DNA of 64,000 nucleotides. Origin: Paenibacillus sp. sptzw28. Its GTDB lineage: Bacteria > Bacillota > Bacilli > Paenibacillales > Paenibacillaceae. Location of the stretch: positions 5,995,501-6,059,500 of the forward strand of contig NZ_CP080545.1 in NCBI RefSeq assembly GCF_019550795.1, read 5' to 3'. This document shows positions 1-10,106 of this stretch, piece by piece; position 1 is the first letter of the stretch; each line of letters starts with the position of its first letter. The notes beneath the pieces were generated by a model. The model ran no database searches. It saw only the letters and a list, made by a program, of their open reading frames with translations, and was not told the DNA's origin. Made by a program: the position numbers and the translations under genes.

Positions 1-486
1 GTTATCGTTGTCGACGTACGATACTTTCGATTCGAAATCGTCCGGCGGCCTGCCGACGACTACCAAAGGGAGGTTCTGCCGGATCCGTTCGGCAATGCGG
101 TTGTCCCCTTCCTTCGGGTCCAGTAAAATATCTCCGTCCACAGGCTCCGAAGCCAGGTTCGGTACCTCGTTCAAATAGGAATGGGGCAGCGCATTGACGA
201 GCAGCCGGTAGCCGCTCGGGCTGCACTCGCTTAAGACGCCGTTCATAAGCGACAGATGAAACAGACTAAACTTGACCTGTTCCCCCGGCATATTCAGTCC
301 AATGATGCGGGTAGTTTTGTTCGCAAGACTTCTCGCCCAGTAATTCGGTTTATAATTCAGCTTCCGGGCGGCAGCCAGAACGCGTTCGGATACCTCTCTG
401 CTGATCGGACGCTTCTGGCTGAACACACTCGATACGGTGCTCTTCGAAACGCCGGCCGTTCTGGCTACATCGTCGATCGTTGCCAA
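1..486 (-). CDS. LacI-family transcriptional regulator (3' end outside window)
   Basis: N-terminal 162 codons of a LacI/GalR one-component repressor. The start is TTG at 486, preceded by an AGGAGGTG ribosome site 9 nt upstream. Residues 1-50 form the classic LacI helix-turn-helix (begins ATIDDVARTAGVSKSTVS) followed by the hinge, and the periplasmic-binding-like sensor domain begins at about residue 60 (IIGLNMPGEQ). The C-terminal half lies beyond the window edge. It is transcribed alone, downstream of the xpt terminator. Two copies of the palindrome AAACCGGTTT lie 50 and 140 bp upstream of the start, which suggests autoregulation. The ligand cannot be told from this fragment, but many paralogues of this type control sugar use. 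Confidence 0.9.
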   Translation of the reverse strand, partial: MATIDDVARTAGVSKSTVSSVFSQKRPISREVSERVLAAARKLNYKPNYWARSLANKTTRIIGLNMPGEQVKFSLFHLSLMNGVLSECSPSGYRLLVNALPHSYLNEVPNLASEPVDGDILLDPKEGDNRIAERIRQNLPLVVVGRPPDDFESKVSYVDNDN

Positions 487-536
487 TTATTCCCCCACCT
501 CCTGCTAAAAGTTACATTATGTACAAGTTTTATATT

Positions 537-546
537 AAACCGGTTT
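537..546. promoter_or_regulatory. LacI-type operator-like palindrome, copy 1
   Basis: AAACCGGTTT, a perfect 10-bp palindrome with the central CG typical of LacI-family operators, about 50 bp upstream of the LacI start. An identical copy lies at 626-635. Binding by the adjacent repressor is inferred. Confidence 0.55.
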
Positions 547-625
547 TATTAACCGGCAGTCATGCCCGTTTTGAGTTTTCGTTAATGCCGATGAAAAATA
601 AAGCACGTTTCCCCAGAAAGTAATG

Positions 626-635
626 AAACCGGTTT
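626..635. promoter_or_regulatory. LacI-type operator-like palindrome, copy 2
   Basis: Second AAACCGGTTT copy, 89 bp from the first. Paired identical sites at this distance fit looping or cooperative binding by a dimeric or tetrameric repressor; this is an inference. Confidence 0.5.
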
Positions 636-686
636 AATGATGAATATGATCCGGGCATTACCGGTATACCTCCCTTTCGCAGCATA

Positions 687-722
687 GAAAAAAGGCACAT
701 TCCATGATGGTGGAACGTGCCC
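687..722 (-). terminator. Rho-independent terminator of xpt
   Basis: An 11-bp stem (694-704 with 711-721, one mismatch) is followed on the minus strand by seven T. It lies 20 bp past the xpt stop and separates xpt from the LacI gene. Confidence 0.85.
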
Positions 723-740
723 TATACAGTGCCGGACGCA

Positions 741-1365
<625 letters not shown>

Positions 1366-1410
1366 ATATACCACATACTAACCCAAGCCGGGAGATGCTT
1401 TCGTATCATA

Positions 1411-1437
1411 CAAAAAGGCACCCTCGCGGATGCCTTT
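1411..1437 (-). terminator. Rho-independent terminator of the PdaA-type gene
   Basis: Stem AAGGCATCC/GGGTGCCTT with loop GCGA, then TTTTT on the minus strand, immediately after the deacetylase stop codon. Confidence 0.8.
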
Positions 1438-1440
1438 TGG

Positions 1441-2229
1441 TTAATAGTTTTTGACCGCAAGCTGGTCGAGATTTTTGAACTCGTATCCCTGCACCCGCGC
1501 ATCGTCGATGATTTTGCCGAGCGCTTCCGCATTGTCTCTGGATACGGAATGCAGCAGGATGACCGCGCCCGGATGTAGCTGCGACATGACGCTGTCGTAG
1601 GCGTGCTTCCACCCTCTCTGGGCTTTCGTATCCCAGTCTTTATAAGCGACAGACCAGAACACGCTTGTATAACCCTGCTCCTTGCTTACCGCGAGCACCC
1701 GGTCGCTGAAGATGCCGCGCGGCGGACGCAGATACTGCATATCCTGCCGGCCGGTTAGCTGAGTGACGCCGTCTTTCACCTTCACCAATTCATTGCCGAT
1801 CTGGCCGCTCGAGATCCCGCTCATATCGGGGTGGCTCCACGAATGGTTGCCGATCAAATGTCCCTCCGCCGCCATGCGTTTAACCAGCTCCGGTTGGTCC
1901 TTGACATAATGGCCGGTTACGAAGAATATCGCCGGCACCTTCTTCTCCTTCAGAACATCGAGCACCTTAGCGGTAAATCCGTTCTCGTACCCGTTGTCGA
2001 AGGTAAGGTAAAGCTCTTTCTTCGTCGTATCCCCCAGAAAGATGGCGCCATGCCTTTGAAGAATGTCCTTGAACCCCTCCTGGCCGATGGAAGGAAGCTT
2101 TCCGCCAACGCTTTTCTTGAATCCAAAATGGAACGTGCCGCCTGCTGCCGCTGCATGCGCAGATACACAGAAAAGTAAGGCTGCACACAAGGCTGCGATC
2201 CAATTAATCTGTTTCCTGATCTCATTCAC
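1441..2229 (-). CDS. pdaA: PdaA-type delta-lactam-biosynthetic polysaccharide deacetylase
   Basis: A secreted NodB-fold enzyme that de-N-acetylates muramic acid in spore-cortex peptidoglycan, the step before muramic delta-lactam formation. A signal peptide (1 to about 28) is followed by the catalytic domain. The PdaA signature TFDNGYENG is at 76-84, the metal motif NHSWSH at 128-133 and RPPRG at 168-172. Length 262, as for PdaA. The start used is GTG at 2229, but GAGGCG directly abuts it with no spacer, so a downstream TTG (codon 15) is also possible. The gene is monocistronic. Its presence supports an endospore-forming host. The pdaA assignment rests on the TFDNGYENG motif and size. Confidence 0.85.
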   Translation of the reverse strand: MNEIRKQINWIAALCAALLFCVSAHAAAAGGTFHFGFKKSVGGKLPSIGQEGFKDILQRHGAIFLGDTTKKELYLTFDNGYENGFTAKVLDVLKEKKVPAIFFVTGHYVKDQPELVKRMAAEGHLIGNHSWSHPDMSGISSGQIGNELVKVKDGVTQLTGRQDMQYLRPPRGIFSDRVLAVSKEQGYTSVFWSVAYKDWDTKAQRGWKHAYDSVMSQLHPGAVILLHSVSRDNAEALGKIIDDARVQGYEFKNLDQLAVKNY

Positions 2230-2362
2230 CGCCTCGATAGGTGTTTATTTGTCTGGTTGTTTGCGCGATATACTTCTGCCACAGAAGTACTATTTCACAT
2301 TAACCGGAAAATTATGTGAGCTGGCTTGGCGGTTGACCGGGTGCACGTATTCGTAAAGGTTT

Positions 2363-2376
2363 TGAAAGCGCTTGGT
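2363..2376. promoter_or_regulatory. cre-like CcpA site
   Basis: TGAAAGCGCTTGGT matches the core of the catabolite-responsive element (TGNAANCGNWNNCA) except at the 3' edge. It lies about 80 bp upstream of the DUF1761 gene, between divergent genes. Confidence 0.4.
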
Positions 2377-2452
2377 CTGATTACTTGTCTTGTGATTAAC
2401 GGATGGTGTGATAGACTTCAACTTAGATTAGAACAAATAGGGGGCTCTCGAA

Positions 2453-2857
2453 ATGATTGATTTTACAGAAGTAAATGTTTTAGCGGTTCTTGCCGCAACG
2501 GTTGTCACGATGGTACTTGGTTTCTTGTGGTATTCGCCGGTACTGTTCGGCAATGCATGGGTCAAGCTGCAGGGCAAGAAGATGGAGGAAATGTCCGGAG
2601 GAGGTCCGGTGACGTACATTCTTACGGCGTTGACCGCACTGGCCGGCGCATTTATTCTAGCGCTGCTGCTGACGCTCGCGGACGAAAAGACAATGACGGC
2701 GGGATTGACGGTTGGCTTACTGATCGGCATCAGCGTTTCCGTGAAAATCGGGATGAACTACTTGTTCGAGGGTAAAGGAATACAGCTATACCTCATCACA
2801 ATCGGCTACCACTTGGTATCGTATCTGTTAGCGGGTTTGATCATCGGCGCTATGTAA
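2453..2857 (+). CDS. DUF1761 family membrane protein
   Basis: A 134-residue integral membrane protein with four predicted helices (about 8-28, 50-72, 78-98 and 112-132) and the N-terminal WYSP motif (FLWYSPVLFG) typical of DUF1761. The function of the family is unknown. ATG start with TAGGGGG upstream. A cre-like site about 80 bp upstream hints at catabolite control. It is a single gene with its own terminator and converges on the PepSY-type gene. Confidence 0.8.
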   Translation: MIDFTEVNVLAVLAATVVTMVLGFLWYSPVLFGNAWVKLQGKKMEEMSGGGPVTYILTALTALAGAFILALLLTLADEKTMTAGLTVGLLIGISVSVKIGMNYLFEGKGIQLYLITIGYHLVSYLLAGLIIGAM

Positions 2858-2886
2858 AGCTGACCTCATCCAAGTCACCTGCAAAA

Positions 2887-2930
2887 ATGAACACCCCGTA
2901 CCTCTTTTAGCGAGTATCGGGGTGTTTTCG
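2887..2930 (+). terminator. Terminator between convergent genes
   Basis: Stem AACACCCCGTAC (2890-2901) with GTATCGGGGTGTT (2914-2926), followed by TTTCG. It terminates the DUF1761 gene and may act weakly in the other direction. Confidence 0.75.
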
Positions 2931-2964
2931 TCCGAATATAAAGATTTACGCTATTAACGTCCGG

Positions 2965-3486
2965 TCAGGACGCAGATGGAACAGTCTGTGCAGTTTTTGA
3001 TTTTCGGCGCTGTTTACTCTGCGCTCTAAGTACGCGGATGGACAAGAAAATTCCGGTCGAGGTCAGAAAAATCAAGCTGATGGCCGTTAAATCAACGTAA
3101 ATTTTGTAGCTGCCGCCGGCGATCATTCCTTCATGCAGTCCTTTGACAAAGCCCAACAGGCCGCTGCTTTTCTGGTCCGGCCCTCCTATTCCGCCTTCGC
3201 CGTTAAAGGAGGGCCTTGCATTACCTTGCTGCTGCGCGGCAGCATTCGAGTCGGCACTGGCACTCGGGGCAAGCGTACCGCCGGATCTATCGGCGGAAGT
3301 GCCGGTACCGGGCTGGACAGCCGAACTCGTCGCTCCTTGACTGATTCCCACCTGGGGAACGCCGTCCCGCGTCTCGCCGCCGATCAACCATGGCTCCGAT
3401 AGCAGGAGACCGGTTATCGCTTGAATGAGAATAAACAGCGATGATATTATACCAATCCATAAATGAAGCTTCCTTGTCGTTTTCAT
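2965..3486 (-). CDS. PepSY-associated transmembrane protein
   Basis: A 173-residue membrane protein with an N-terminal helix (about 8-30, LWIGIISSLFILIQAITGLL) of the PepSY-TM type. A long extracytoplasmic linker rich in Ser, Gly and Ala (about 40-110) follows, then a helix pair region ending in a second membrane segment (about 138-160) and a basic cytoplasmic tail. The start chosen is ATG 3486 because GGAGG lies 9-10 nt upstream; an ATG at 3516 would add 10 residues. Function is unknown; related proteins often accompany heme or iron uptake and two-component systems, but none is present here. It is a single gene. Confidence 0.65.
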   Translation of the reverse strand: MKTTRKLHLWIGIISSLFILIQAITGLLLSEPWLIGGETRDGVPQVGISQGATSSAVQPGTGTSADRSGGTLAPSASADSNAAAQQQGNARPSFNGEGGIGGPDQKSSGLLGFVKGLHEGMIAGGSYKIYVDLTAISLIFLTSTGIFLSIRVLRAQSKQRRKSKTAQTVPSAS

Positions 3487-3668
3487 ATGAATACAGCCTC
3501 CAAAGCATAGATTCATTGATTCTCCATTACTGTAGAAGCTGCAGATGAAGTCTATATGAAAGCCAACTGAAAGCTTGCTGAGCGTTCGCTACGCCCCCCC
3601 CGGCAGAAATGGATTATGCTGCGCACCAACCGCTCAAAGGGAATGATATAAGAAGAGTATAGTATTTT

Positions 3669-3711
3669 CAAAAAAACAGGAGGCGAATGCTAACACACAT
3701 TCGCTTCCTGT
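3669..3711 (-). terminator. Terminator of the rhamnogalacturonan lyase gene
   Basis: A 14-bp stem (3676-3689 with 3698-3711, one mismatch) followed on the minus strand by TTTTTTT, 14 bp past the stop codon of the giant enzyme. Confidence 0.88.
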
Positions 3712-3724
3712 CCCAATTAACTGA

Positions 3725-6700
3725 TTACTTCTTATCAATCGCCGCTGCGAAAATGCCGAAGCTGCCAGTCATAAAGACGATGGTGCCGCTTTGCTTATCG
3801 TATCTCGCTCCGCGTATCGTCCTCATTCCCGTATCATCCAAGCGGTACACGATGATTGTACTCGTTTCTTCTCCCTGTTCCAACGTATAAGGGATTTTCA
3901 CCTGTACCGCTTTGTCGACGGTTAGGCTGTTCACATCATTCCCGTCTATACGGAGGCCGATGTCATAGACCTTGCTGCCGCCAATCTCTTGCTCCACATC
4001 TGCAGGGAACGCTGAGCCGTCAACCAATGAAACGGTAAGCTCAAGCATTTCCGTGTTCGGTCCGACCTTGCCTTCGAGCGATTCCTTCGAGAAACTCACA
4101 ATCGCCTGGCCGGTATCCACAATTAACTTGTCGATCATTGCTCCCGCCGTTGTCCGGAACGGTGCCGCAGGAACGGCAACTTTGACGTTATCGCCTTGAC
4201 CGCCTGCAACCACTTGAATCGTAACCGTTTGATCAACGACGGTTTTAATCGCTTGTTCCAGAGCTTGCGCCGTAATTGCAGCGACCTCTGCCCCGCTGAT
4301 TGGCAATGTCTCCACAATAATCCTGCCGTTCGTAACGGTCACCGGTGAAATGATCCGGATGGTCTTCTCTCCCTTGACTCCGGATCCGTCATTGGCTGAA
4401 GCCACTACCTTCACATCGCCCGCTGCCACCGCGTGGAGTAAACCGCCGGAATCAATGGTGGCGATATTCGTCGCCGTTCCATCCGGACTCACTACGGACC
4501 ATGTCACTGATTGTTCATTAGCTTCCTCAGGCTGAACGGCCGCGTGCATCTGCAGCGTATCTCCGATTGTAATACCGGTCAGATTGTCCGCCGCCGTTAC
4601 TTGAATCGCCGATACCGGTAGTATAGGCTCATTCACATAGTAGATGCTCGGCGCAGCCGGAGCCGTCATGCCCGCTCCGAGATGGAAGCCCGGATGAGGC
4701 GGTTGATTATAGCCGACGTTCTGCCAGGCTGCCGACAAGCGGTAGTTCGGGTCATGCATCAGAGTCCTGATCCGGTAATCGGTTGGCGCCGTCGTCGTGT
4801 AGATGCGCAGCTCGGAGCTGTCAGACGCCTTCCACATCACTTCTTCGCGCCAATCGCCGAACAGGTCGGCCTGAATGGCCGGTGTCGATTTCGTTCCGTT
4901 ATTTGAGGTGCTGCCCGCTGCCGTAAACAGGTTGTTCGTCGTCTGATTCTCGTAATCCCATTTGTCGACCCGGTTGGAATCGAGCAGCTCCCGCAGCAGG
5001 TCGCCGTCCCACCAAATGCCGAAGTTCGTCGACGATGGAATCGTTTGGCTGATCAGATCGCCCTTTATGCTGTACAGTCCGGTGATCGGGATGTGCTGCT
5101 CGTTCGTAATCGTGGCCGACCATACCTCTTCTCCCGGATACTGCGGATCAATATCCGCCGACATGCCGCGTCCGGTGTCCTTTCCCGTATAAACGCCCCA
5201 AAGAATTTCGCCGGTTTCCGCGTCATGCACTTCCAGTCCGTATGGAGAGTTCGTATTCTCATGGACACCGAACACCTCCAGACCTGGCCTTGTCGGATCC
5301 AGATCGCCGAAATGCTGCGCGTCTCCATGGCCGAGCCCTGTCGTATAGAGTCCCGTCCCGTCGTCATCGATCGTCATCGCGCCGAAATTGATCTCATCCT
5401 TGCCGTCACCGTCCACATCGCCGACATTCAGGGCGTGGTTCCCTTGCCCGGTGTAACCTGATTGACCACTGTCGTTCGTATCGAAACGCCATACCTTGGT
5501 CAGTTGGCCGTCGCGCCAGTTGTAGGCGGCCAGCACGGTTCTCGTATAGTAGCCGCGCGACATAATCAGGCTTGGACGTTCACCGTCGAGATACGCGATT
5601 CCAGCCAGGAACCGGTCAACCCGGTTGCCGTAACCGTCTCCCCATGCGGCTACGTCGCCGCGTGGCGGATCGTAATCGGTCGTCGCCAGCGCCCTGCCTG
5701 TCGCCCCTTCGAATATCGTCAAATATTCAGGGCCTTGCAAAATATAACCGGAGCTGTTTCGGTGATCTGCATCGGCTTTGCCGATAACATTGCCGATTCC
5801 GTCAACGGTGCCGTCGGCCGTCTTGAAAGCGACCTCAGCCTTGCCGTCGCCGTCCAGGTCATAGACCATAAACTGCGTATAGTGAGCGCCTGCCCGAATA
5901 TTCCGACCGAGGTTGATTCTCCACAACTTCGTGCCGTCCATTTTATAGGCATCCATATAAACGATTCCCGTGTACCCCGCCTGCGAATTATCCTTGGAGA
6001 TCGATGGCGACCAGAGCATCACGATTTCGTAAGTGCCGTCCCCATCCAGATCCCCAACGCTCGCGTCTCCCGCGGAATAGGTATATGGCTGACCGTCTTT
6101 AGTCAGGTCGTCGGCCGGCTTCTGAAGCGGTACTGCCAGGTAATTGTTCTGCCACACTGAAACCTCACGGGATACCGGCTGCTCAATACCGTTATACACC
6201 TTATAGAGCCGGTATTTGGACTGAGCCTCTCCCGATGTGTCTACAAAATTGGTGCTTCCCGTAATCGGCTGGCTGTTCAGCTTCGTTCCATCCCTGTAGA
6301 TGTTGAATGCAATGCCGTCAGGATCGAGCCCCAGCATCCTCCACCCGACATAAACGCCCGCATCCGACTTCACCGCCACTAAGGCGCGGTCGATATATTC
6401 CATCTGTCTTTTCAAGACGGTAACGGCTTCGGTTACGAGACTTTCCGACTGCCCGGATACGCCTCCGAGCCCGACTGCCGCCACCTTGTAGTAGAACGGA
6501 ATCGTCGTCAGCACAGAAGTGTCGGAGAAGGACGTCTCCCGCGATTTGCCGATCAGCTGGAAAGGACCTCCGGCTTTCTTCGCCCGGTAAATGTTATACA
6601 GTCCTGCTTCAGGCACGGCATCCCAGGCAAACGTCACTTCGTTCTTGCCAATAGACGTCAGAGTGAGATTAATCGGCACTGAAGGGACCGGCTGCGACGG

Positions 6701-9700
6701 ATCCGTCATGGATACTACGAGCGGGAGCGACATAACAGATTCAAGTCCCGCATTATCGACACTTGATACCGTATACGTATAATCCAAGCCGATATCGGCA
6801 GTTGTATCAATGTAAGCCGCTTCCGGCACGCTGCCGAGCAGCTCCGCGCTGCCTGCGCCTTCTACCTGCCGATAAATCCGGTACACCGCCGCTTCCTCTA
6901 CCGGCGTCCAGGAAATCTGAGCCGAGGGATGCTCCGGATCGAGCGTGATACCGTCAAGCTTCAAATTGGACGGCGCCTGAAGAATTGCCGTGATTTCGAG
7001 CCCGTTGACAATCGAATTGACGCTCGCGCTGCTATTGCCGAAGTTGAAATTCAGCTGCCCGTCCTTCACCTCTATCGGATTGAAGACCTTCTCGACTGTC
7101 GAGCCTCTGCCTGAGCTGACAATTCCGTAGTCTTTGCCCTCGATGACAACAGCCGTCCTGGCAGACCCTGTCGACAGCATTTCGCCGATAATTGTCTTCA
7201 CCGAGTAAATCCCGTTCGGAAGATCGACTTTAAATTCAAAGCCGCCGCCGCGCAATATAAAATCCCTCTGCAGATCATTACCGATGGCTCGGTCGCGGCC
7301 GGCCATCCCATCAAGCGAGGTGAGACCGTATCCAAGCTCCGGCGAATAAAGCGTTTTTGTCGTAACGGCCGTATAGCCTTCAGCGACAGGACTTGTCGGA
7401 AGCCCGAAATCATATTTCATTGACGCTTCCTTCGTCTTGATCAGGAGCTCATCCGAGAGCTCGGATTCGCCGCGGCCGTTGACCGCCGACACGCGGACGT
7501 TATACTCCTTGCCGTCCAGCATACCGCCGATGCTGGAAGTCGGGACGGTTGCCGTACCGATCAATGCATAATCGGCATCCGTTGACAGCTTCCGGTATAT
7601 CCGGTAGATCTCCGCTCCTTCCACAGCGTTCCACTTCAGCACGGCCGTGGCGTTGCTGATGCTGCTCGCTGTAAGTCCTGCGGGTTTGGCCGGTACTTGC
7701 GAAGGAGGCTCGATATCCAGGACCGAAGCGGAAATCGGAAGTCCCAGATTCTTGATTCCTCCGGACAGCAGGCGGGCGATTTGAATCGCGCCATACTCCT
7801 GGAAATGCGTATTGTCCTGAACGCCGTTCGGGAACGCCTGATATATACCCGGTTCGACGTACAGGAACACGGCTTGGGTCGCAGCCGGGCCGATCGAATC
7901 GTAATAAGCTACGCTGAGCGCGCTAAGATCGACGAGCGCCACATCCAGCTCTGCGGCGACTTCCTTCATCCCGGCCACATAGTCCGCGAAGCTGACGTTA
8001 AATTTGCCGGTATCCGCGTTAAAGTCGCGGCGTCCCATCGGCGTCACCAGTATCGGAGTCGCTCCGCGCTGACGGGCGCCGATAACGTAAGTTTTCAAAT
8101 AATTCTTATAATCCGGAACGGATGCGTATCGTTCCGGGACGCTGATCGTCGCGTCGTTATGGCCGAACTGGACGAGGAAATAGTCTCCCGGCTTGATCGC
8201 TCGCAGAATCGTATCCAGCCGTCCCTGGACAATGAACGATTTGGAGCTTCTTCCGCCTATCGATTGGTTGCTGAACGCAACATCCGAGGAGAAATACCGC
8301 GGAATCATCTGCCCCCACCCGGCTTGCGGGCGCCAATACTCATCATACGTCTGCACCGTGGAGTCGCCGGCGATATAGACAGTCGGCATTTCGCCAGACT
8401 GGCGCTCCGGCAGCTTAGTAATGACGATCGCGTTGATCTTGGGAGCGCTGCCCGCGAAATCAAGCCTCAATTGGCCGTCGACCAATGCGATGTCGAAGGA
8501 CATTTCCAAATATTCGCCGGCCGCTTTCGTTGTCGGATTCACTTTCTGTATCGTTTCAGCTGTGATTGCGATATCTGTCGCGGCATTCTCGTCGCCGGCT
8601 ATGATCGCTATGTTATAATCGCCGATCGGCAGATCCACCATAAAATAAGTGTCGGCCGGCACACTGAAATCGCTCTTCAGCGGATCGCCAGTATTGCGGT
8701 CGACCGAGCCGACCTTGGAAGGATCGGCAAAGCCGTATTTCAATTCGGGCGAATAGGCTGTTGTAGAGGCTACACGGATATAGCCGTCGGCTACTGCGCC
8801 GGGACCGAAGTCAAGCTTGTACGCAGGACCCTCCGGAAGCGGATCCGCTGCATAATAGACAGAGCTTGCCGCCACATTCGACGGTTCGGACATACCGAAG
8901 TCGTTATACGCACGCACCTGATAATACTGAGGAACCGACGTATCCGCCGTCGTATCCGTATATAGTGCTGTCTCGGTACGGCCGATCTCGTTATAAATAC
9001 CGTCCTGCGTGCCGGAGCGCAATACGGCATAACCCGCTGCACCCGGCGATGCCGCCCACTGCAGGCTGACCGCCTGGCTTTCAACCTTGGTAACCGCGAC
9101 TTGCGTCGGCGCTGCCGGCGGAGTCGCCGGGGCGTTCACTTCGGCAGTTACCGCTTCGCTGAGGGCAGATTCCAAGCCTCCTGCATTGACCGCGGATACC
9201 TTGTACCCGTAGCTGCTGCCCGTTGTGACGCTCGAATCGGTATATACCGTTCCCGTAACCGTTGCGATTTTACCGTATGAATCTATGCGCGAAGGCGAGC
9301 GGTACAGGTTATAATATACCGCATCCGTAACGGTGTTCCACTGAAGGGTGACATCGCTGGCCGTCACCCCCGTTACCGACAAGCCGGCCGGAGAGGACGG
9401 AGGAACGTGCACCACTTGCCGGATATTAAGGCCGTTGAGATAGCCGCCGACTCCGCTTCCGCTGAATGCGAGCGTCATCTGACCGTCGCTTACCACGGTG
9501 CGGTATGTTGCGCTCGTCACAGCCTGGCGGCTGCTGATCGATCCTTTCGCTTCGCCCTCGATCGTTACGTTCGTCCTCGTGCTGGACGTACCGGCAAGTA
9601 TATCCCCGGAATAAACCGTTACGTCATATTCTCCATTTGGAATATCCACCATGAATGTGTAGGCAAGCCCTAATATAAAATCGGCGTTCATGTCGTCGTA

Positions 9701-9955
9701 CGTCGTCCCCGTCCGGTAACGGGAAGCGACCTTCACATCAAGGCCGTAGCCCAGCTGCGGCGTATACAACAGCTCCTCGTTCACACCTTTATAACCTTGC
9801 AGTACCGGGCTTGTCTTTGTGCCGAAATCGAAATTAAGCGTTAGCGGCTCTGCATCCGCCCGTACAAGCCCAAGCGCCCCGGGTGGAAAAACGGACAAGC
9901 ACAACATCAGAATGGCGAGCATGATCGATAACGATCGTTTGGTTTTTTTTTGCAT
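3725..9955 (-). CDS. Secreted bifunctional rhamnogalacturonan acetylesterase / PL11 rhamnogalacturonan lyase
   Basis: About 2,076 residues acting outside the cell on the pectin backbone. Approximate order, numbered from the alternative GTG start (9973): signal peptide 1-40; malectin-like carbohydrate-binding module 42-188; FN3 190-277; FN3 286-372; second malectin-like module 385-520; SGNH/CE12 acetylesterase 528-755 with GDS at 536-538, GHND near 604 and the DxxH motif DNTH at 720-723; FN3 761-848; third malectin-like module 850-985; FN3 995-1085; FN3 1094-1185; PL11 lyase 1189-1777 (starts QMEYIDRALVAV); BIG2 domain 1786-1869; C-terminal domain 1875-2082. There is no SLH or LPXTG anchor. 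ATG 9955 is preferred (GAGGT about 12 nt upstream). A cre-like site lies about 140 bp upstream. Esterase and lyase in one chain would deacetylate and cut the same polymer. Confidence 0.9.
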   Translation of the reverse strand: MQKKTKRSLSIMLAILMLCLSVFPPGALGLVRADAEPLTLNFDFGTKTSPVLQGYKGVNEELLYTPQLGYGLDVKVASRYRTGTTYDDMNADFILGLAYTFMVDIPNGEYDVTVYSGDILAGTSSTRTNVTIEGEAKGSISSRQAVTSATYRTVVSDGQMTLAFSGSGVGGYLNGLNIRQVVHVPPSSPAGLSVTGVTASDVTLQWNTVTDAVYYNLYRSPSRIDSYGKIATVTGTVYTDSSVTTGSSYGYKVSAVNAGGLESALSEAVTAEVNAPATPPAAPTQVAVTKVESQAVSLQWAASPGAAGYAVLRSGTQDGIYNEIGRTETALYTDTTADTSVPQYYQVRAYNDFGMSEPSNVAASSVYYAADPLPEGPAYKLDFGPGAVADGYIRVASTTAYSPELKYGFADPSKVGSVDRNTGDPLKSDFSVPADTYFMVDLPIGDYNIAIIAGDENAATDIAITAETIQKVNPTTKAAGEYLEMSFDIALVDGQLRLDFAGSAPKINAIVITKLPERQSGEMPTVYIAGDSTVQTYDEYWRPQAGWGQMIPRYFSSDVAFSNQSIGGRSSKSFIVQGRLDTILRAIKPGDYFLVQFGHNDATISVPERYASVPDYKNYLKTYVIGARQRGATPILVTPMGRRDFNADTGKFNVSFADYVAGMKEVAAELDVALVDLSALSVAYYDSIGPAATQAVFLYVEPGIYQAFPNGVQDNTHFQEYGAIQIARLLSGGIKNLGLPISASVLDIEPPSQVPAKPAGLTASSISNATAVLKWNAVEGAEIYRIYRKLSTDADYALIGTATVPTSSIGGMLDGKEYNVRVSAVNGRGESELSDELLIKTKEASMKYDFGLPTSPVAEGYTAVTTKTLYSPELGYGLTSLDGMAGRDRAIGNDLQRDFILRGGGFEFKVDLPNGIYSVKTIIGEMLSTGSARTAVVIEGKDYGIVSSGRGSTVEKVFNPIEVKDGQLNFNFGNSSASVNSIVNGLEITAILQAPSNLKLDGITLDPEHPSAQISWTPVEEAAVYRIYRQVEGAGSAELLGSVPEAAYIDTTADIGLDYTYTVSSVDNAGLESVMSLPLVVSMTDPSQPVPSVPINLTLTSIGKNEVTFAWDAVPEAGLYNIYRAKKAGGPFQLIGKSRETSFSDTSVLTTIPFYYKVAAVGLGGVSGQSESLVTEAVTVLKRQMEYIDRALVAVKSDAGVYVGWRMLGLDPDGIAFNIYRDGTKLNSQPITGSTNFVDTSGEAQSKYRLYKVYNGIEQPVSREVSVWQNNYLAVPLQKPADDLTKDGQPYTYSAGDASVGDLDGDGTYEIVMLWSPSISKDNSQAGYTGIVYMDAYKMDGTKLWRINLGRNIRAGAHYTQFMVYDLDGDGKAEVAFKTADGTVDGIGNVIGKADADHRNSSGYILQGPEYLTIFEGATGRALATTDYDPPRGDVAAWGDGYGNRVDRFLAGIAYLDGERPSLIMSRGYYTRTVLAAYNWRDGQLTKVWRFDTNDSGQSGYTGQGNHALNVGDVDGDGKDEINFGAMTIDDDGTGLYTTGLGHGDAQHFGDLDPTRPGLEVFGVHENTNSPYGLEVHDAETGEILWGVYTGKDTGRGMSADIDPQYPGEEVWSATITNEQHIPITGLYSIKGDLISQTIPSSTNFGIWWDGDLLRELLDSNRVDKWDYENQTTNNLFTAAGSTSNNGTKSTPAIQADLFGDWREEVMWKASDSSELRIYTTTAPTDYRIRTLMHDPNYRLSAAWQNVGYNQPPHPGFHLGAGMTAPAAPSIYYVNEPILPVSAIQVTAADNLTGITIGDTLQMHAAVQPEEANEQSVTWSVVSPDGTATNIATIDSGGLLHAVAAGDVKVVASANDGSGVKGEKTIRIISPVTVTNGRIIVETLPISGAEVAAITAQALEQAIKTVVDQTVTIQVVAGGQGDNVKVAVPAAPFRTTAGAMIDKLIVDTGQAIVSFSKESLEGKVGPNTEMLELTVSLVDGSAFPADVEQEIGGSKVYDIGLRIDGNDVNSLTVDKAVQVKIPYTLEQGEETSTIIVYRLDDTGMRTIRGARYDKQSGTIVFMTGSFGIFAAAIDKK

Positions 9956-10092
9956 ATTACGGATAGACCTCACTCTCTCATAACAATTAGTAGATGCCTT
10001 TGTTGCCCATTAACTACGGACAGACAGCCGAAGCGGCGGATTTAAATAAGGCTCCTCCTCTCCTTTCAGGAAGGGATCATTTTTCGCCCGTT

Positions 10093-10106
10093 TTAAAGCG
10101 CTTTCA
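10093..10106. promoter_or_regulatory. cre-like CcpA site upstream of the pectin enzyme
   Basis: On the minus strand TGAAAGCGCTTTAA is a near-perfect catabolite-responsive element. It sits in the leader of the giant lyase gene, between it and LysR, consistent with glucose repression. The rest of 9956-10305 holds only this site and the LysR terminator. Confidence 0.6.

Noticed and set aside
7697..8965. 422-codon plus-strand frame inside the pectin enzyme
   Set aside because: Entirely antisense to the SGNH and malectin-like domains. The translation is Arg/Ile/Asp-rich with no recognisable fold and no ribosome site.
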